A model generated the notes under the pieces. It was not told where the DNA came from. It saw nothing but the letters and a program-made list of their open reading frames with translations, and ran no database searches. The translations under genes and the position numbers were made by a program. From Taeniopygia guttata (lineage: Eukaryota > Chordata > Aves > Passeriformes > Estrildidae): a stretch of 64,000 nucleotides of DNA. Location of the stretch: the NCBI RefSeq assembly GCF_048771995.1, contig NC_133024.1:23018001-23082000 (forward strand). The letters are read 5' to 3'. Below are positions 37,601 through 50,700 of the stretch, one piece after another. The stretch's first letter is position 1. The number at the start of each line of letters is the position of its first letter.

Positions 37601-38740
37601 CACTCACCCTCCTTTGCTCGCTGCCTGGGGAGGAGAAGGGGAGTGGGGGGTGTGTGCACTACTCCACTGAGCCGGTGATAGTCTGGCCTGGAGAATGTGC
37701 AGGGGGCTGGTCAGACATGCTCTTCAAGACACCCACTGCCTCATGGTGTAATGTTTGCTTCTGCTGCAGGATGCTCTAATTTCCATGTGACTATTGGTAA
37801 TGCTGTCAGGACTGCAGAGCCTTAAGTTTTCCCAGCATTTTGGCCTTTGTGCAAGCGCTGGGTATTTGGAGGAGATGCTCTCATGTATGCATGAACCACC
37901 TTAACTGTGAGTCCAAGTGTGATGGGGCAGAGTCACTCTGATCTCACTCCTCCTTTCAGTGTGCAGTGATCTAAGTAGTGAAGCTGTCAGGATCCTGTAA
38001 GAGCCTTTGTTTACACTGTAATGTCTTGCCATCTTTAGCGTTTGCATCATCATTTGTTTGTACTATGTGAATTGGTCACATAAGAATCAGCTAACAGAAA
38101 TTTGTCTGCTGTCTGCCAAGGGATTTTCAGGCTTGAGTCTGTCTGGTGAAAGATGCAGCCTTTTTTCTTGGTGAAGCAGAACAAAGGGAGAAAGACAAAG
38201 TGAGGGAGAGAGGCTGCTCCCCAAGGGAGTGTTACTTTCCTTGGAAAAGGCTAGTAGAGACCCTCTGGCATGCAAAATTTAGGATATATTCCCTTCAATG
38301 CTGGCATAAATGTCTGTATTTGAAATAAGTACTGTCTGTCACTTCTAGTCTGCTTTGTAGAAGAAAACTTTTCATGATTTCAGATCAAGTGTTGCATACA
38401 CATTGCAGAGCAGTAGCTCAGCAGTTCCACAAATCCATAACTTTAAGGAAAGGTCATGGCATATAGAAAGGGAAGTGTACTGACATGTTAACACAAAGCC
38501 CATAACAGACCTGTGCTGGGAACAGCAGGGTCACCACTCTGTATTCAGGTGTTTCTTAAAATCCCTGGACACTGGATTCATGTAAATACATGATAGTAAA
38601 AGATCTTGTTTTTGTAAATGTGTGGTTTTTATCTTCGCAGTTGCAAACAATACTGAAAAATTGGATCAGAAGAAATTTGAGGATTCAAAACCCAGAGAGA
38701 AAATAAAAAGAATCTATATGGATTCTTCTATATGCGTTTG
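37601..38740. other. No gene seen
   Basis: Single-copy sequence; short frames only. Confidence 0.65.
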
Positions 38741-38893
38741 TTTTGTTTTGTTTTGTTTTTTGTTTTTGTTTTGTTTTTTGTTTTTGTTTTTTTTGGGTTT
38801 TTTTTTTGTTGTTGTTTTTGTTTCATTAGAGTATTGTTTTTTGGTGGGTTTTTTGTTTTTGGTTTTTTTTTTTTTTTGTTTTTTTTTTTTTTT
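38741..38893 (+). repeat. T-rich (TTTTG)n low-complexity tract
   Basis: About 150 bp of T with single G or GGG, starting as regular GTTTT units. One short non-T/G break (catta) lies near 38824. Confidence 0.95.
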
Positions 38894-39063
38894 CAAATGG
38901 CATGTGTTTTAAACCAATCTGACACAGAGGTACAATGACATTCTATTGACATCCCAAATCTGAGCTACTATAATGACTGTTCAGGATGGTTCATTGTAAC
39001 TGTAATGCAGGTGAAGTGCCTGTTTTCTTCCCTTCTGCTTTTTGAATTCAGGACTCTCTCAAT

Positions 39064-40145
39064 TATAAAATCATAGAATCATAGAATAGCTTATATTGAA
39101 AGGAACCTTTAAAGGTCATCTAGTGCAATGAGTAGGGACATCTTCAACTAGGTCAGACTATTCAGAACCCAGTTCACCCTGAACTTGAATATGAGTTCAC
39201 CCTGAACTTACCCTGAACCTTGGATATTTCCAGGGATAAGGCATCTACCACCTTTCTGGGCAACCTGTTCCACTATTTCACCACAAAATTTCTTCCTTGT
39301 ATCTAGTCTACCATCTTGTATTGTAAGCCCACTACCCCTTGTCTTGTCACAACAGGACCTGCTAAAAAGTCCCCATTTTCTTGTAAGTCCTCTTCAAGTA
39401 CTGAAAAGCCTCATTAAAGTCTTCCTTCAGCCATCTCTTCTCCAGACTGAGCGGCCCCAACTCTCTCAGTCTTTCCTCAAAGGAGAAGTATTTCAGTCCT
39501 TGGATTGTTTTTGTTATCATCCCCTGGATCTGCTCCATCAGGCCCATGTTTTTCCTATGCTGTGGACCCCACAGCTGGATACAGTGCTCCAGGTGGGGTC
39601 TCATGAGAGCAGACCAGGGGAGTAGAATCCCCTCTCTTGATTTGCTGGTCATGTTGCTTTTGAAGCAGCCCAGGATGTTCTTGGCTGTCTGGGCTGAAAG
39701 CGCACAGTGCTGGCTCAGGTCCAGCCTCTAATTCACCACTACCTCCTTCTCGGCAGATTTGTTCTCAACCCCTTCATTCCTCAATCTGTATTGAAACTGA
39801 GTTGCCCTGACCCAGGTGCTGGGTTTGTGTCTTGGGTATGTGTCATTGTTGAACCTCCTGAGGTCCACTTGGGCCCACTTCTCAAGCTAGTCCAGGTCCT
39901 CTGGATAGCATCTCATTTTTCAGGCATGTCAACCACACCACTGAGCTTGCTGTCATCTGCAAACTTGCCAAGGGTGTGCTTGAGACCCTGATTGTATTGA
40001 TGAAGACATTATACAGTACTGGTCCCAGTACAGACCCCTGAGAGACACCACTTGTCACTGGTCTCCATCTGGACATTGTGCTTGTTTTAGTAGTTGACTA
40101 CTATCCTCTGGATGGGATTATCCGACCAGTTCCTCATCAGCTGTT
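39064..40145 (-). mobile_element. CR1 LINE with part of reverse transcriptase
   Basis: The longest uninterrupted CR1 copy here, about 1.1 kb, minus strand. The 3' end carries the tandem ATCATAGA typical of CR1 ends (39068-39084). The minus frame at 39362-39652 contains SREGILLPWSALMRPHLEHC, the ORF2 C-terminal region. The frame at 39882-40076 contains [20 protein letters not shown], matching the reverse-transcriptase motif (usually SGVPQGSVLGP). It is 5'-truncated and its ORF is broken by stops and shifts. Confidence 0.95.
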
Positions 40146-43100
40146 GTTTTTCAAAGAAAGTCTTTTTGTCTCACAGTCACCTACAATGCAAATCCAGCCA
40201 GGTTAGCAATTCTAGTGCCTTTCTTATTTTTTCTAGACTTTTGTAAAATAAGCACTGCAGGAATTAAACATTCTTCCAGTACCCAGCATCTCACTCACAC
40301 ATTTTCCCTCTGTCCCAGCTCCACGTACTCATATGTGTGAGGAAGGGCTTTACTCACACACAAGGACTCTACTACTCTACTGCTACCAACGCAACAGATA
40401 AATTTGTTGCAAATCTCTGAAAGACTGATATTCAGTGGGACAAACTTAGACAGAAACTGCCTTGGAGTCAACAAAGATACTTTTTTTTTTCTTTCATACT
40501 GTTTACTTTAAAATCTGCAAACAGTCATCCCAGCATTACGTGAAGTTCCCAAATGGCCATGCAATCTGGATAGAGGTAACACTGTTCCAATGAATCCAAT
40601 GCTGGAAATATATTGTTCCACTTAAATACATTCTTCTGTTATGTCCTTTAACTGTGAAACTCTTGACATGATGTTCGATGCTATTTTATCCCTTGAGTAA
40701 TACTTAGCTTTAAAAATGGCAGGAGACCCTTGCTATTGCCTCCAAGTCTCTGTTTGTAGGATCCACACAAAACATATGGTACATGGAGAAAGGAAGAGCT
40801 GTTAAAAGGATGAAAGCTGTTCCAGTAAATGTGGTTGTTAGGAGCCAGTGCAATATCTGTCATCGATGAAAGCAAAATATTTTAGGGCATTTGTACTTTA
40901 TGGCACAAATATTTTTTAGAGAAATTTGGTGAAAATATTTTTTTGAGAAGTAGACTGTCCAGGAAATTTCTGCTGTCACGTCTTGTAGCACTAGAAATGT
41001 CAAAGTTTCTGCAAAGATCTGCACAGTGTTTCACTGCACTGCCACTTCAATCCCAAAGAGAAACTTGTGTATCATTGCCTACCTGTCCATAATAGCTGGC
41101 CTAAGAAAATACCCTCTCCACAGCATTTGCCTCATGTGTAGATGTTCAGTCAATAGCAGGAGATACCTTGTTTTTCTAGGACAGAGGCAATCTTGAAGTA
41201 GCTAAGACTGAAATAATAATAATGCTGCTCTTCCCTCTTTCTTCCCCCACTAAATATTTCCCTTCCAGGCCATTTCCCAGATTTGCTGGTGTGGCTGAGC
41301 TAAAAGCAGGAGACAGAGTGCTGACAGGGGCTGTGCTGTGAAGGTCCATAACACATCAGCCGTGGAAGGTTGTGCATCTTGCCACTCTCAGTAATAAATA
41401 CACAGCTTGGCTCTTCAGCCTTGCCCTCCCCCAGTAAGCTCTGCACAAACATCTACAAAACACCCACTTGCATGCATGCCTATAAACAAGCAAACAAATC
41501 ATGCCACCTACAAAACAAATTGAACAATTCCTCCTACAGCCTGGGAAGGAAAAGAAGAAAAGACTGTGCTGTTTTTTTGCTATTTCTGAAATATTGAAGA
41601 ACTACTTGGCTACTATTGTGACAGAAAGGTAGATAACTAGGTTGATTACACAGTAAGAAAGGAAGAGGAAACTGTGGAAGACAGAGGTAGAGAGAAAGTA
41701 GCTTTCTGTTCTGGCTCAGTCAGCTTGATTAGTGGCTTTCTCCTGAATCCTCAATGGAGCGGCCTCCATGGGTCAATCTCATTAGAGATAAAAATGGAAG
41801 AGCTGCAGGAGTCCACATTGAGCTTTACCTAGAAAGTTTGACAGCCGGGCCACTGCTCAGGCTCGGAGGAACAACCAGGTGAGGAGGTGACTGAGGTGGA
41901 GATGTCTGTGACAGCAACCACCACTGACTAGGTGACCTATGGAAGCCTATTTGTTCAGGAAGGCACCAAAACCCAGGTCTGTTTCTAACAACAATCAGTG
42001 TCAACACACCATGATAAGTAGATGCTGAGAAGTCAATTTTCCAAATGAGCTGACTAACCCACAGATGACATTTTCCTACAGGTTGTTGGAGAGTCCATCA
42101 AAGGTGATTCTAAGAAATGAATCTATTTCACAATCAGCAAGTAAGGTTTTAAGGTCAGCATTCAAAATCATCAGGATCCTTAATGTCGTGGTATTTGATA
42201 TCAAAAAGAAATTGTAAGGAAGGAGGAAAAAGTCTGGAGTTCCTGAGGGCAGCTGGACTAGTAACCCAATCTGTTTTCTAGAGAATATTTTCCATGCAGA
42301 AGATTACCAAGTGGCTATCACAGATATCAGGAAAGGAGTCAAGAAATTCATGTGCTGTATTCAGTCTGCAGTTGCTACATGCAATTTCCCTGGATTTGTC
42401 ACTGTAGAAAGGGGCTGGGTGATGCTTTCCTACCTCAGCGGTAGAGTGACATTGGGTCCTGCTTGTGAAATGCTCTTCCAGCCTCTAATGCAACACAGAG
42501 TGCCAGTACTGTGAATGGGGTTACAGATGGAGTTGTGGATATTTGGTGTCTGTTCCAGGGGGCAAGAGGGGAAAAGGCACATGGGGGTATGTGTGGGAGA
42601 AGTTTGTAGTGGAGCTGATCCTTCACTCTCAATTCTGTAGAAAGAAAGAATGGGATATTGACTCTTACTGCATGGATTTTGCAAGGTCTGTAGTGATATG
42701 AGCCTCCTGCAGTAGATTAGGGTCAGTTTCTGCATTGTCAGAAGTGGTCATGTGCTTTGGTTTAGGTAGTTTTGTGGTAGCTGAAGGCTGTTTGGCAGTG
42801 TCAGAAAACCACTGCTTCAGACTTCCAATGGGATTATAACTTAAAAAGCGACAAAACACTGCAGGGCATGGGAGTTTCCTATTACTTCTCCAGTGCTGCT
42901 TACAATACACCTGTTCTATCTATAGCTGTCACAGCCAGGGGTACCACACTTCCCCCTGAGACACTCCTAAAATGGGATCCTGTGTCTATCCTGTTCTTTG
43001 CCTGCATCCCTCCAGTCCAGTTGCCTGTGATCCCAGTTGGTCTTGGCTCAGCAGTCCTTTTGTTTGGAGCTGTGTGACCTTGTGCTGATACAGGCAGTCA

Positions 43101-43639
43101 GACAACGTTCTCAAAGCAAGGTATGGTTAATCAAAGCAGTATCACAGGCCATTAAAGGAAAACCTTTCTTTTTGTTCCCTCTGGTACGACAGCTGCTTTT
43201 GCTTTTCCAGTCCTTCAATGGATCAGGTTTTTTTTGCGAGTTTGGGCTCCACAAAAGTATTTCCTTTCTCCGGTCTCTGAGGAAATTTTCTTAAAGCCAT
43301 ATTGATGCTTTGGTTCAAATTCTTCAGCAAAATTCCCCTCATGATGAAGAAATAACATTTTTTCCAGGAATTATAGCAAGTTACTCTCTGTTAGGGACCC
43401 TAGTTGTGTTTCGTTAAGGTGCTTATTTAGAGCTAACACAATATTCTGAAGCTTGGTTTCTGGTATTTTTTAAAATAACTCTTTCCTCTGCAGTTTTTAT
43501 TTCAAGCCTGCTCTATGGAGGTAGTAAAAACCGTTGCAGTCGACCAAGACTCTATGAAAAAATTCCTGTTTACCTGCTCTATAATATCACTGATCAACCC
43601 CAGAACCTTCATTATATTTTCATTTTAATATTTAGCTCT
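40146..43639. other. No gene seen; single-copy intergenic DNA
   Basis: Frames up to 101 aa, several overlapping on opposite strands around 42430-42735, without domains. Confidence 0.65.
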
Positions 43640-44230
43640 GTTACGAGGTAATTTGGAGAAATCAAATGAAGGTATGAAATTTAATTTTGCAGAGATCCCC
43701 CCAAAATTGCCAGCCAATTAGTCTGGGTCTAAATCAATGGCATGCAAGAGAAGTGCTCTGTGTTGCATCCTCTAATTCTCACTGTTGGCAATCTTCATTG
43801 TGTAGAGAAGCTTGCAGAGGCAGACATTCATTTTAATATTCCCATTAGAACAATCCTGCTAATACAAGTGATTTAAGAACAGACTTTTGTTGTAGAAATA
43901 ATAGCTTAAGTGGAGGTGGAACCTCCTCTATACATCTTTCTTTTTTTCTTTTGAAATCTCAGGGCCTACAGCATATTATATGTCACAGGAAATACTGGTG
44001 TAACTGCATATTGTAATTTGCTTGCAGCACGTATTGTGGAACGTATCAATGAAGTGTTTGACAATGATAGCAATACAGGAAAAATCTTTTTTTATGATCT
44101 AGCAATTTTTTTTTTAAATCAAGGCGTTTAAGTCTCTTACTATTTGTTGGTGGTGTAATATAACAAGGAGCACTGTGTAATTAATGCTGCATCCAAACTG
44201 AAAATATTGCTTATAATGTCTCCTGGCTTG
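43640..44230. promoter_or_regulatory. Candidate conserved noncoding block
   Basis: About 590 bp of AT-rich, non-repeat sequence with many ATTA/TAAT words (for example CCAATTAG, CATTAGAACAAT, GCTAATAC) and SOX-like ACAAT. No open frame of note. Style resembles developmental enhancers; untested. Confidence 0.3.
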
Positions 44231-44439
44231 TAAAATAAAATCTTGCCAGAAAAGGCCTCTTTACCTAAGAGACAGGCGTTTACGTGAAAAAGGATTTCCC
44301 TCCACATCCTCCCATCTCTGCAATCAGTTGTGTAGTTGTGAATGATGGAGTCTACAAATGGAAATGTCAGGCAGAAAGTGTTTATGCAATTTTGAAAATA
44401 GTGTAGATACTGTAGTTGAATCTCAGAGAGATAAGATTA

Positions 44440-44735
44440 CACTGTATGTGTCTGTTTTTGTGTCTGTGTGTATGAAAGAAAGAGCAAGAGTGAGATTGCA
44501 TTGTGTTAAAAAAAAAGGAATGACAGTGTGTATAAGAGAGAGATAAAATTGTGTTTCAGGGCCTCTGTGTCAGAAAGATGTCCTTGTGCAGGTGTGTGTG
44601 TAGCTGTCCTCATGCTAAAGAGAAGGCCTGTGTGTGTTTAGAGGGAGATATGATAGTGTATTTGCATTGTAGGCATGGAGTGTGTTAGAGAATGTATGCA
44701 TGTGTGTGTATGTATGTGGGTAAGAGAGCCTGCAC
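44440..44735 (+). repeat. Decayed GTGTGT + purine tandem array
   Basis: Four or five diverged blocks each begin with GTGTGT and pass into a purine stretch (for example GTATGAAAGAAAGAGC, GTATAAGAGAGAGATA, GTTTAGAGGGAGATAT) and then TTGCATTGTG-like text. Spacing is irregular, consistent with an old minisatellite. Confidence 0.55.
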
Positions 44736-46327
44736 TGTGCATTAAACATTTAGGAAAGTCATACTGCGTAACTCTGTTGCAATTTTGTTTACAAAGGAAA
44801 CCATTGTCAGAGTTTTAGAAACATTTTTCCCAAATTCTGAATTTCCTAGGGCATCTTACACTTTTTCACTCAAAGCAAATTTAGTAGTTCCTAATAAAGT
44901 ATTTGTTGAAGAGGCAAAGCTGTATCTAGTGAAATATGAATTATAAAATTATGCCTGAAAAAAAAAAAGTCAGTTGGAATAAATGTTCATTTCATTGATG
45001 AACAGCATTTGAAGTAAACACAAAAAGAACTTGCATTTTGCCCAAAGCAAATTTTAATGTCACTTGTTGGGTATTTCATGAGAAATTAATTCAAAAGAGT
45101 AAGTTACAAAAACACATCTTTCCTTCCAGAAAACATGAACATGTAGTGGTGATTCAGGAGCTGTGAGTTGTGATTTATACCTGCATTTTTAAACAGAATG
45201 CATTATATCCTTTTTCACAAGTAATTTGTGACTCTAAACTCCCTGATAAAAGCATTATTTCTTTTTTTTTTTTTAATTATTTTTAAATACAGAAAATAGT
45301 CATGTGAATGGTGTATTTATCTTAGTAGAGAAGAGGTAACATTTTGCATATGCTAGAAAAAAATTATGGCTGAGACATATGATGGGGAATTAAGATGTGC
45401 TGAAAAGAAGAAATGGAATTTTACTGTCTTCTCCTTCACTTTCCCTGCATCTTGACAGCAATGCCTCTGCTTCCCTCTATCTGACTTATGGCCAGCTCTC
45501 AGCACCAGACACCCTCTGTCTGTACAGCTCTGCTGGGGCACATGGTCCCTGTAGATGTGGTCACACTGTGTTCTGCTTCCATGGACATGGGCTGAGTCTG
45601 TGAGGAACTCTGGCATTGGAACACACAAAGCTGAGCCCACTTTCTGTGGCCTGCAGTTTAGGCACGTTTTCTATTTTCACCTTGCTCAGAAATAAAATTG
45701 AAGTGGACCACTGATAAATGCTTAAAGTGTTTTAATCTGACCTTGGTTTCATCATTTTAGTGATTTAGGCTGTTTGTGTTGCTGTGGTTTTGTACTGCAT
45801 GCATACATGTAATAGTAGGTCTCTGTATCTTCTGATTACAATTCCTAAGGAGACTGGAAGCTCCAAACTACCTCAAATAGTAGGTAGGGAAGAGCTGAGT
45901 GGTCAGGACTTGCTTCTGCTAATCTGAATGCAGCATCTGCATGTAGGCTGGTGTTCTCCACAGTTGTGATTCATGTGCCCATCACTTCCATGTCATGGAA
46001 ACCTTAGAAAAAGCTGTTGGACTGCCAGGACTGTCACCACACAGGTTTTTAGAGAAGCATTTGGCATCTTCCACATCTTCTTCTAACAAGGGGAAGAAAG
46101 TCTTCCTTGAAGTGTGTAGAGACCTTTCAATCCTGCAAAGACCTGTACAAGAGATAGGAAGAAGGTAGGGGGCACAAAGGGATATTTGTCTTTGGTCAGC
46201 AATGGTTCATTTCTCCCTGGGATGGAATCCAAACCTTACTGCTGGCAGCTTTTTACTATCAACAGCCATAAATCCATGAACTCCTTGTTATTAAATGAGA
46301 TCCCTCTGTGTCATTCTGTAGGGAATA
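44736..46327. other. No gene seen; AT-rich intergenic DNA
   Basis: A T run near 45260-45275. No element recognised. Confidence 0.65.
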
Positions 46328-46384
46328 TTAACCATTGTTAACATTCCTTGTTGGAATTCCTTGTTGGAATTCAGCAATGGTTAA
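46328..46384. repeat. Inverted repeat enclosing a 13-bp tandem duplication
   Basis: Arms TTAACCATTG (46328-46337) and CAATGGTTAA (46375-46384) are exact complements. The loop contains TTCCTTGTTGGAA twice in tandem. Confidence 0.85.
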
Positions 46385-47164
46385 CTTCTGTCTGTAAGTT
46401 TTCCTTTTTGCTCCATAGCAATCTCACTTCTGGCTGCAAGTTTGATGACAGGCTCAAGGCATGAGGAAGGGTGAGATGAATATTGAAGAGAAGTACGTGA
46501 AGACAGAGCTCTTTCATCTGTTTTCAGCACTAACCCAAATGGAAACCATCCTGCAGCCATGAAGGGTAGCCATTGAACATCTGGACCACTTTGTGCTATC
46601 ACATGATGAAACTTTCCCTATCTCTCATGCTCAAGTAAGATGATATGCAGACACCTACTCAAACAGTTAACCCTCTCTGTGCTCATTCCCCAAGAGAACA
46701 AGGCTGTCTAACTCGAGGCCATGCGGGTTTCGGTGGTCGACGAGTGTGGCTCTGCTATGCTTCGATAACTCCTGCACATCTTGTCTTGGTGGCTGTGTGT
46801 CTCTGCACAGTAACACCCAACACATCCTCTCCTTCATACTGTCATACTCTTTGCTGGTTCTCTTATGTGTTCTTGTGTTTATGTGCAATGCCAGGTTTGC
46901 CACCTGTCAGCACCTTCTTCTGATTCTTACATTTTCTCCTTTTTTGCAAAGCCACAGCTCCTAGAGTCAGGTGGTTGCATGAAAGTTCTGGCTGTCATTT
47001 AAAAAGATATGCAGATTTGTAGCTTTTTTGGTTGTGGGAAAAGCTTGTAAATGTAGTGCTACAATGGATTAAAAGAAACAAAATGAAAAGACATACTCTT
47101 GTTTAGTTGCTTGATTTATATGTCAGCTTAATCGGGGGTACACAGCTCAGGTTTTTATTTATGC
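46385..47164. other. No gene seen
   Basis: A small patch with CpGs (46720-46770) but no other promoter signs. Frames up to 92 aa overlap on both strands. Confidence 0.6.
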
Positions 47165-47265
47165 AGTGTAGATTTTGGTACACCTTTGTATACACATGTA
47201 CCTTCTCAGCTGTATATATAAAAATACACATGTGTTTGGTGTAGATATACATGTGTACACCCACA
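47165..47265. repeat. Degenerate TG/CA-rich stretch with ACATGTG dyads
   Basis: Contains ACACATGTACC, ACACATGTGTTTGG and ATACATGTGTACACC in 100 bp, plus a short TATATATA. Probably a decayed dinucleotide repeat. Confidence 0.5.
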
Positions 47266-47709
47266 CCTGCCGACTGCACATATTCCCTTCTCACAGAAAC
47301 CTTCTCTCCTACTCCTACCTTTCTCCCATGCATTTCCCTTGCTGCAGCTTCTGTCCACCACCTCCCTCTGAGTTATGGAATCTCTGCTATTGCTTGTACT
47401 AAGTAGCCTTCTCCCCTGCTCTCCCTCCCTCCCCTCCTTCACTCCAGGAAAGCTCTTTCTGATTCTTTTCACTGGTGTCTGGCATTCCTACCTCTGTAGA
47501 CAGAGAATGGCAAGAAGACAGTGACGTGAGCAGACAGAATAACCAGGGAATAAAAAGGAGTTGGTTGAGAGTCTGTAATTAGAAGCCCAATTTCCATTTC
47601 CTTCTCAGGCACTTTAGAATCTCTTTCAGGGGTTTCTTGACTGTCTCAAAATTGAATGTCATTGAGATTTTTTTTCTTCTTTTTATTTTTTTTTATTTTG
47701 CATCCTCTT
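47266..47709. other. No gene seen; pyrimidine-rich
   Basis: Strong C/T bias on the plus strand (47280-47470). An 88-aa minus frame follows from that bias. Confidence 0.6.
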
Positions 47710-47797
47710 GTTTCCTTGGCAACAAGTTGGTGATGCAGGAGCTAGAAATGTGCTGTGTCTCCGTGGAGATGTTGGCGTGGGTATGCCATGGTGACAT
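47710..47797. promoter_or_regulatory. Cluster of three RFX-like dyads
   Basis: GTTTCCTTGGCAAC (47710-47723), GTCTCCGTGGAGAT (47757-47770) and GTATGCCATGGTGAC (47781-47794) lie within 88 bp of non-repeat sequence. The first is close to the RFX X-box; the other two are weaker. A run of unrepetitive sequence with CRE- and homeodomain-like words follows (47870-47960). Confidence 0.4.
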
Positions 47798-50700
47798 CCA
47801 CGATGGACGCACAGCTCTGCCAATCCTACCCCACCCCTTGTAATAAGCACCATGGGCCCAGCCTCAGAGGTGACGCTTTTATTTTTAGTTTCATAGGTGT
47901 TAATCTGCTCTCTTTTCATGACGATGGGTCCAGACGTCTCATTAGTTGCATCAGCAGAAATTGACTGACTTGAAAAGGGCTGTTAGGGCCAAGCCTTTAG
48001 GTTTCTATTCAGGAACTTAACTCAGAAGAAATTACACTCCTGTCATGGATTGTACCCATTGCAATTATTTGAATCCTTCTCATTCTCTTGGGGAAGAAAG
48101 TTACCAGTCATTAATGAATAGGACTGTGAATCAGAGCTCACATGTTTTATTTTAGTCTAAATTATGTTGTTTCACTTTTTCATACCTCAAGGGCTGCTCA
48201 TTTGGAATGCAATGAAGCTGCTGTCACTCTTGGCCTGGGACATGGGAGATTAAATTTCACTGAGATGTTTAGCAGGAAGGTTCCAAGGTAAACTTGTATA
48301 TTTCCATAAGACAAAACTGTCTCATCCAAAGAGTCCGTTGTTCAGATGGCCTAGCCCTCATCTGGGTCTGCCCAAATGGCTCACTATAATGTTCTTTGCC
48401 CCTCTGGTCCAGCACACTCAACACCTTTTACAATATGTTTTTTACTATGCATATAGCCTGTTCAACCTTCTTATTCTGCATATTGTCTTCATCAATGTCC
48501 TGGCGGAAAGCCAAGACCCAAACTCTCCTTTGACATAACTCTTGATATGTACAATAGTGGAGTAAGGGCTAGCCTCAATTTCATCAAATATCCAGAGGTC
48601 CTGCTTCTTTTTTTGTCCTGTTTCATTTTCTAGGAGGCTTTATGACATCACACAGAGACTGTGATGTCAACAAGAAATCCTCTGGGTAGGCTTTTGAGAG
48701 GTTGCTATGGATCTTCTTACTGCCAAATGACTGTAACTTTATCCCAATGGGATTTGCACTAGGGCTCATCCATGCAGCAATAAAGCCAAGTATCGAATTC
48801 TTCTTGCCAGAAAGACCAATTAAAGGATTAAGTGTGAAAAGCTAAAACCCATAACAACCATAGTGACAGGGTTTTCTTATCCTTTTTAGACTGTAATCAT
48901 CTTTGCAGCATATTGTTCTGGGGTCACCATCCTCAGGGATACATTGGTGCAGCAAATGATGAAAAGAAGCTGGAGAGGAAAACCAAAGTGAATCCAGCCA
49001 AGGCAAGATAAGCTTCTCTTCCAGCCATGCTGGCAGATTTCTTTTGCCTTCTTTCCTACACTTCTTAAATGTTTTGAGCACAGACTGAGTTTATTCATCT
49101 TCCAAGACATGTTCTTGTTCAAAAGGTGTTTTATTGTGTGGAGCCAGAGGAAACATGAGGAACAACCAGGCACCAACAGCACATTAAGAAGATGTGCCAT
49201 TGACACAGCATGTCAATGAGAAGTGAATCCAGATTCTGTTTTTAAGGACATTATATTCCAAGAAAGGTACATAAATCTGACAAAAATGCCTTGCTCATTG
49301 GATCTGAATCTAGCATTTAGTCCTGACTGCCACTGAAATCCAGGTCAAATTTGTCTTTTTATTTGCAATTGTGTTAACAGATGAGAGGAGCTGACACATC
49401 TGTCTCACACCAGCATTGTATCTAGTGTTGTCTAAAGGAGGACTGCCTCAAGGAACCAGCAGCCCTTAGGTGTGATCTGATAAGATGCAGAACACCATAA
49501 TGGAGACATTTCCACTAAGTTTGGTGAGGAAAAAGGCTACATGTTTGGTTGCATGTTTGGCTGCATGTTTGCTGAGAATGAAAGTGATACAGCAGTGCCC
49601 ACAACCTAAAACCTATTATGTGATGAATTATCTGGAATAAACAGTAAAGATAGTGGAAGCTGTTGTTGGAATACTCTGTAGAAGGTCTGTGTCTAAATCA
49701 TGTGACTAAAACTAAATAGAGAGAAACATGAGCTCAGAAAGCTAGTCAGAACTATCCTATGGGACTTTCTTTTTATTTAGTCCCTTTTTTCCTAAATGCA
49801 CTAGCAGAAACTATCTGCAATCTGCAGAAAATTTTAAATAAAACACTGTAGTGCTTATGTTTCCAGCCCAATAACTGTTGCTGATTTTTCAGGTTTTTCC
49901 CCAAAACCCTGTTCTTCCTCCCCATCTCCCATTTCTGGATCTGTGGAAATGAACTCTACACTTACCAGGAACACTGCAAAAAAGATCCTGCCAGTTCAGA
50001 TTCTTCTCCATTTTGAGTAGTTACAGGGAAATCTCAGAGTAGTTTTACCCATACCAAAGAGCAAGAGATTCCCAATGTTTTTTTGAAAAGAGGGTATAAC
50101 ATGAAATAAAGAACAGTCCAGATTCTTCTAGCACCTTTTTCTGCTGTGTCCTTCTTCAATTATTACCACCCTTTAGTGCTAGGGACTGTGTGCACAGAAT
50201 ACATGAGAGACCTCACCCTATCTCTTGTCCCCCAGAGATTAGATAAGTATGCACCAAGTATGAGATGGCTTTTGATCTCTCTTCTCTTCCCCTTCTTCCC
50301 CTGGCTTGAGATTCAGCAGCTTCTGCAATGTGACAAGTTCCTGTCAGCTGTTAGGGCGCTAAAATAAAGCTTTATCTTGAGTCCACAGCCCTGAATGACA
50401 GGGCTGGCAATAGGTACACTTCAGCCAGGCAGCCACTCCTGCCATATGCTCTTCCAACCTCACTGCATGCTCACACAGCAATCTAGCCTGGCAGATCTGC
50501 TGTTTTTCCTTGCAAGACCTACAAAAGGAAGCAACCCTTGTTCCTGTCTCTTCCTTTTGCAGTATCTGGTGCCGGATTGCAATCCTATTTTTTTTACCTG
50601 CTTCCTCCAGCATTGGGTGAGAGTCAGAGTCAGACTACCAGTCTAAGACTGGAGAATGAAGGTCCTGCTAATTCTTTTAAACTAGAATTGACTGAAAAAA

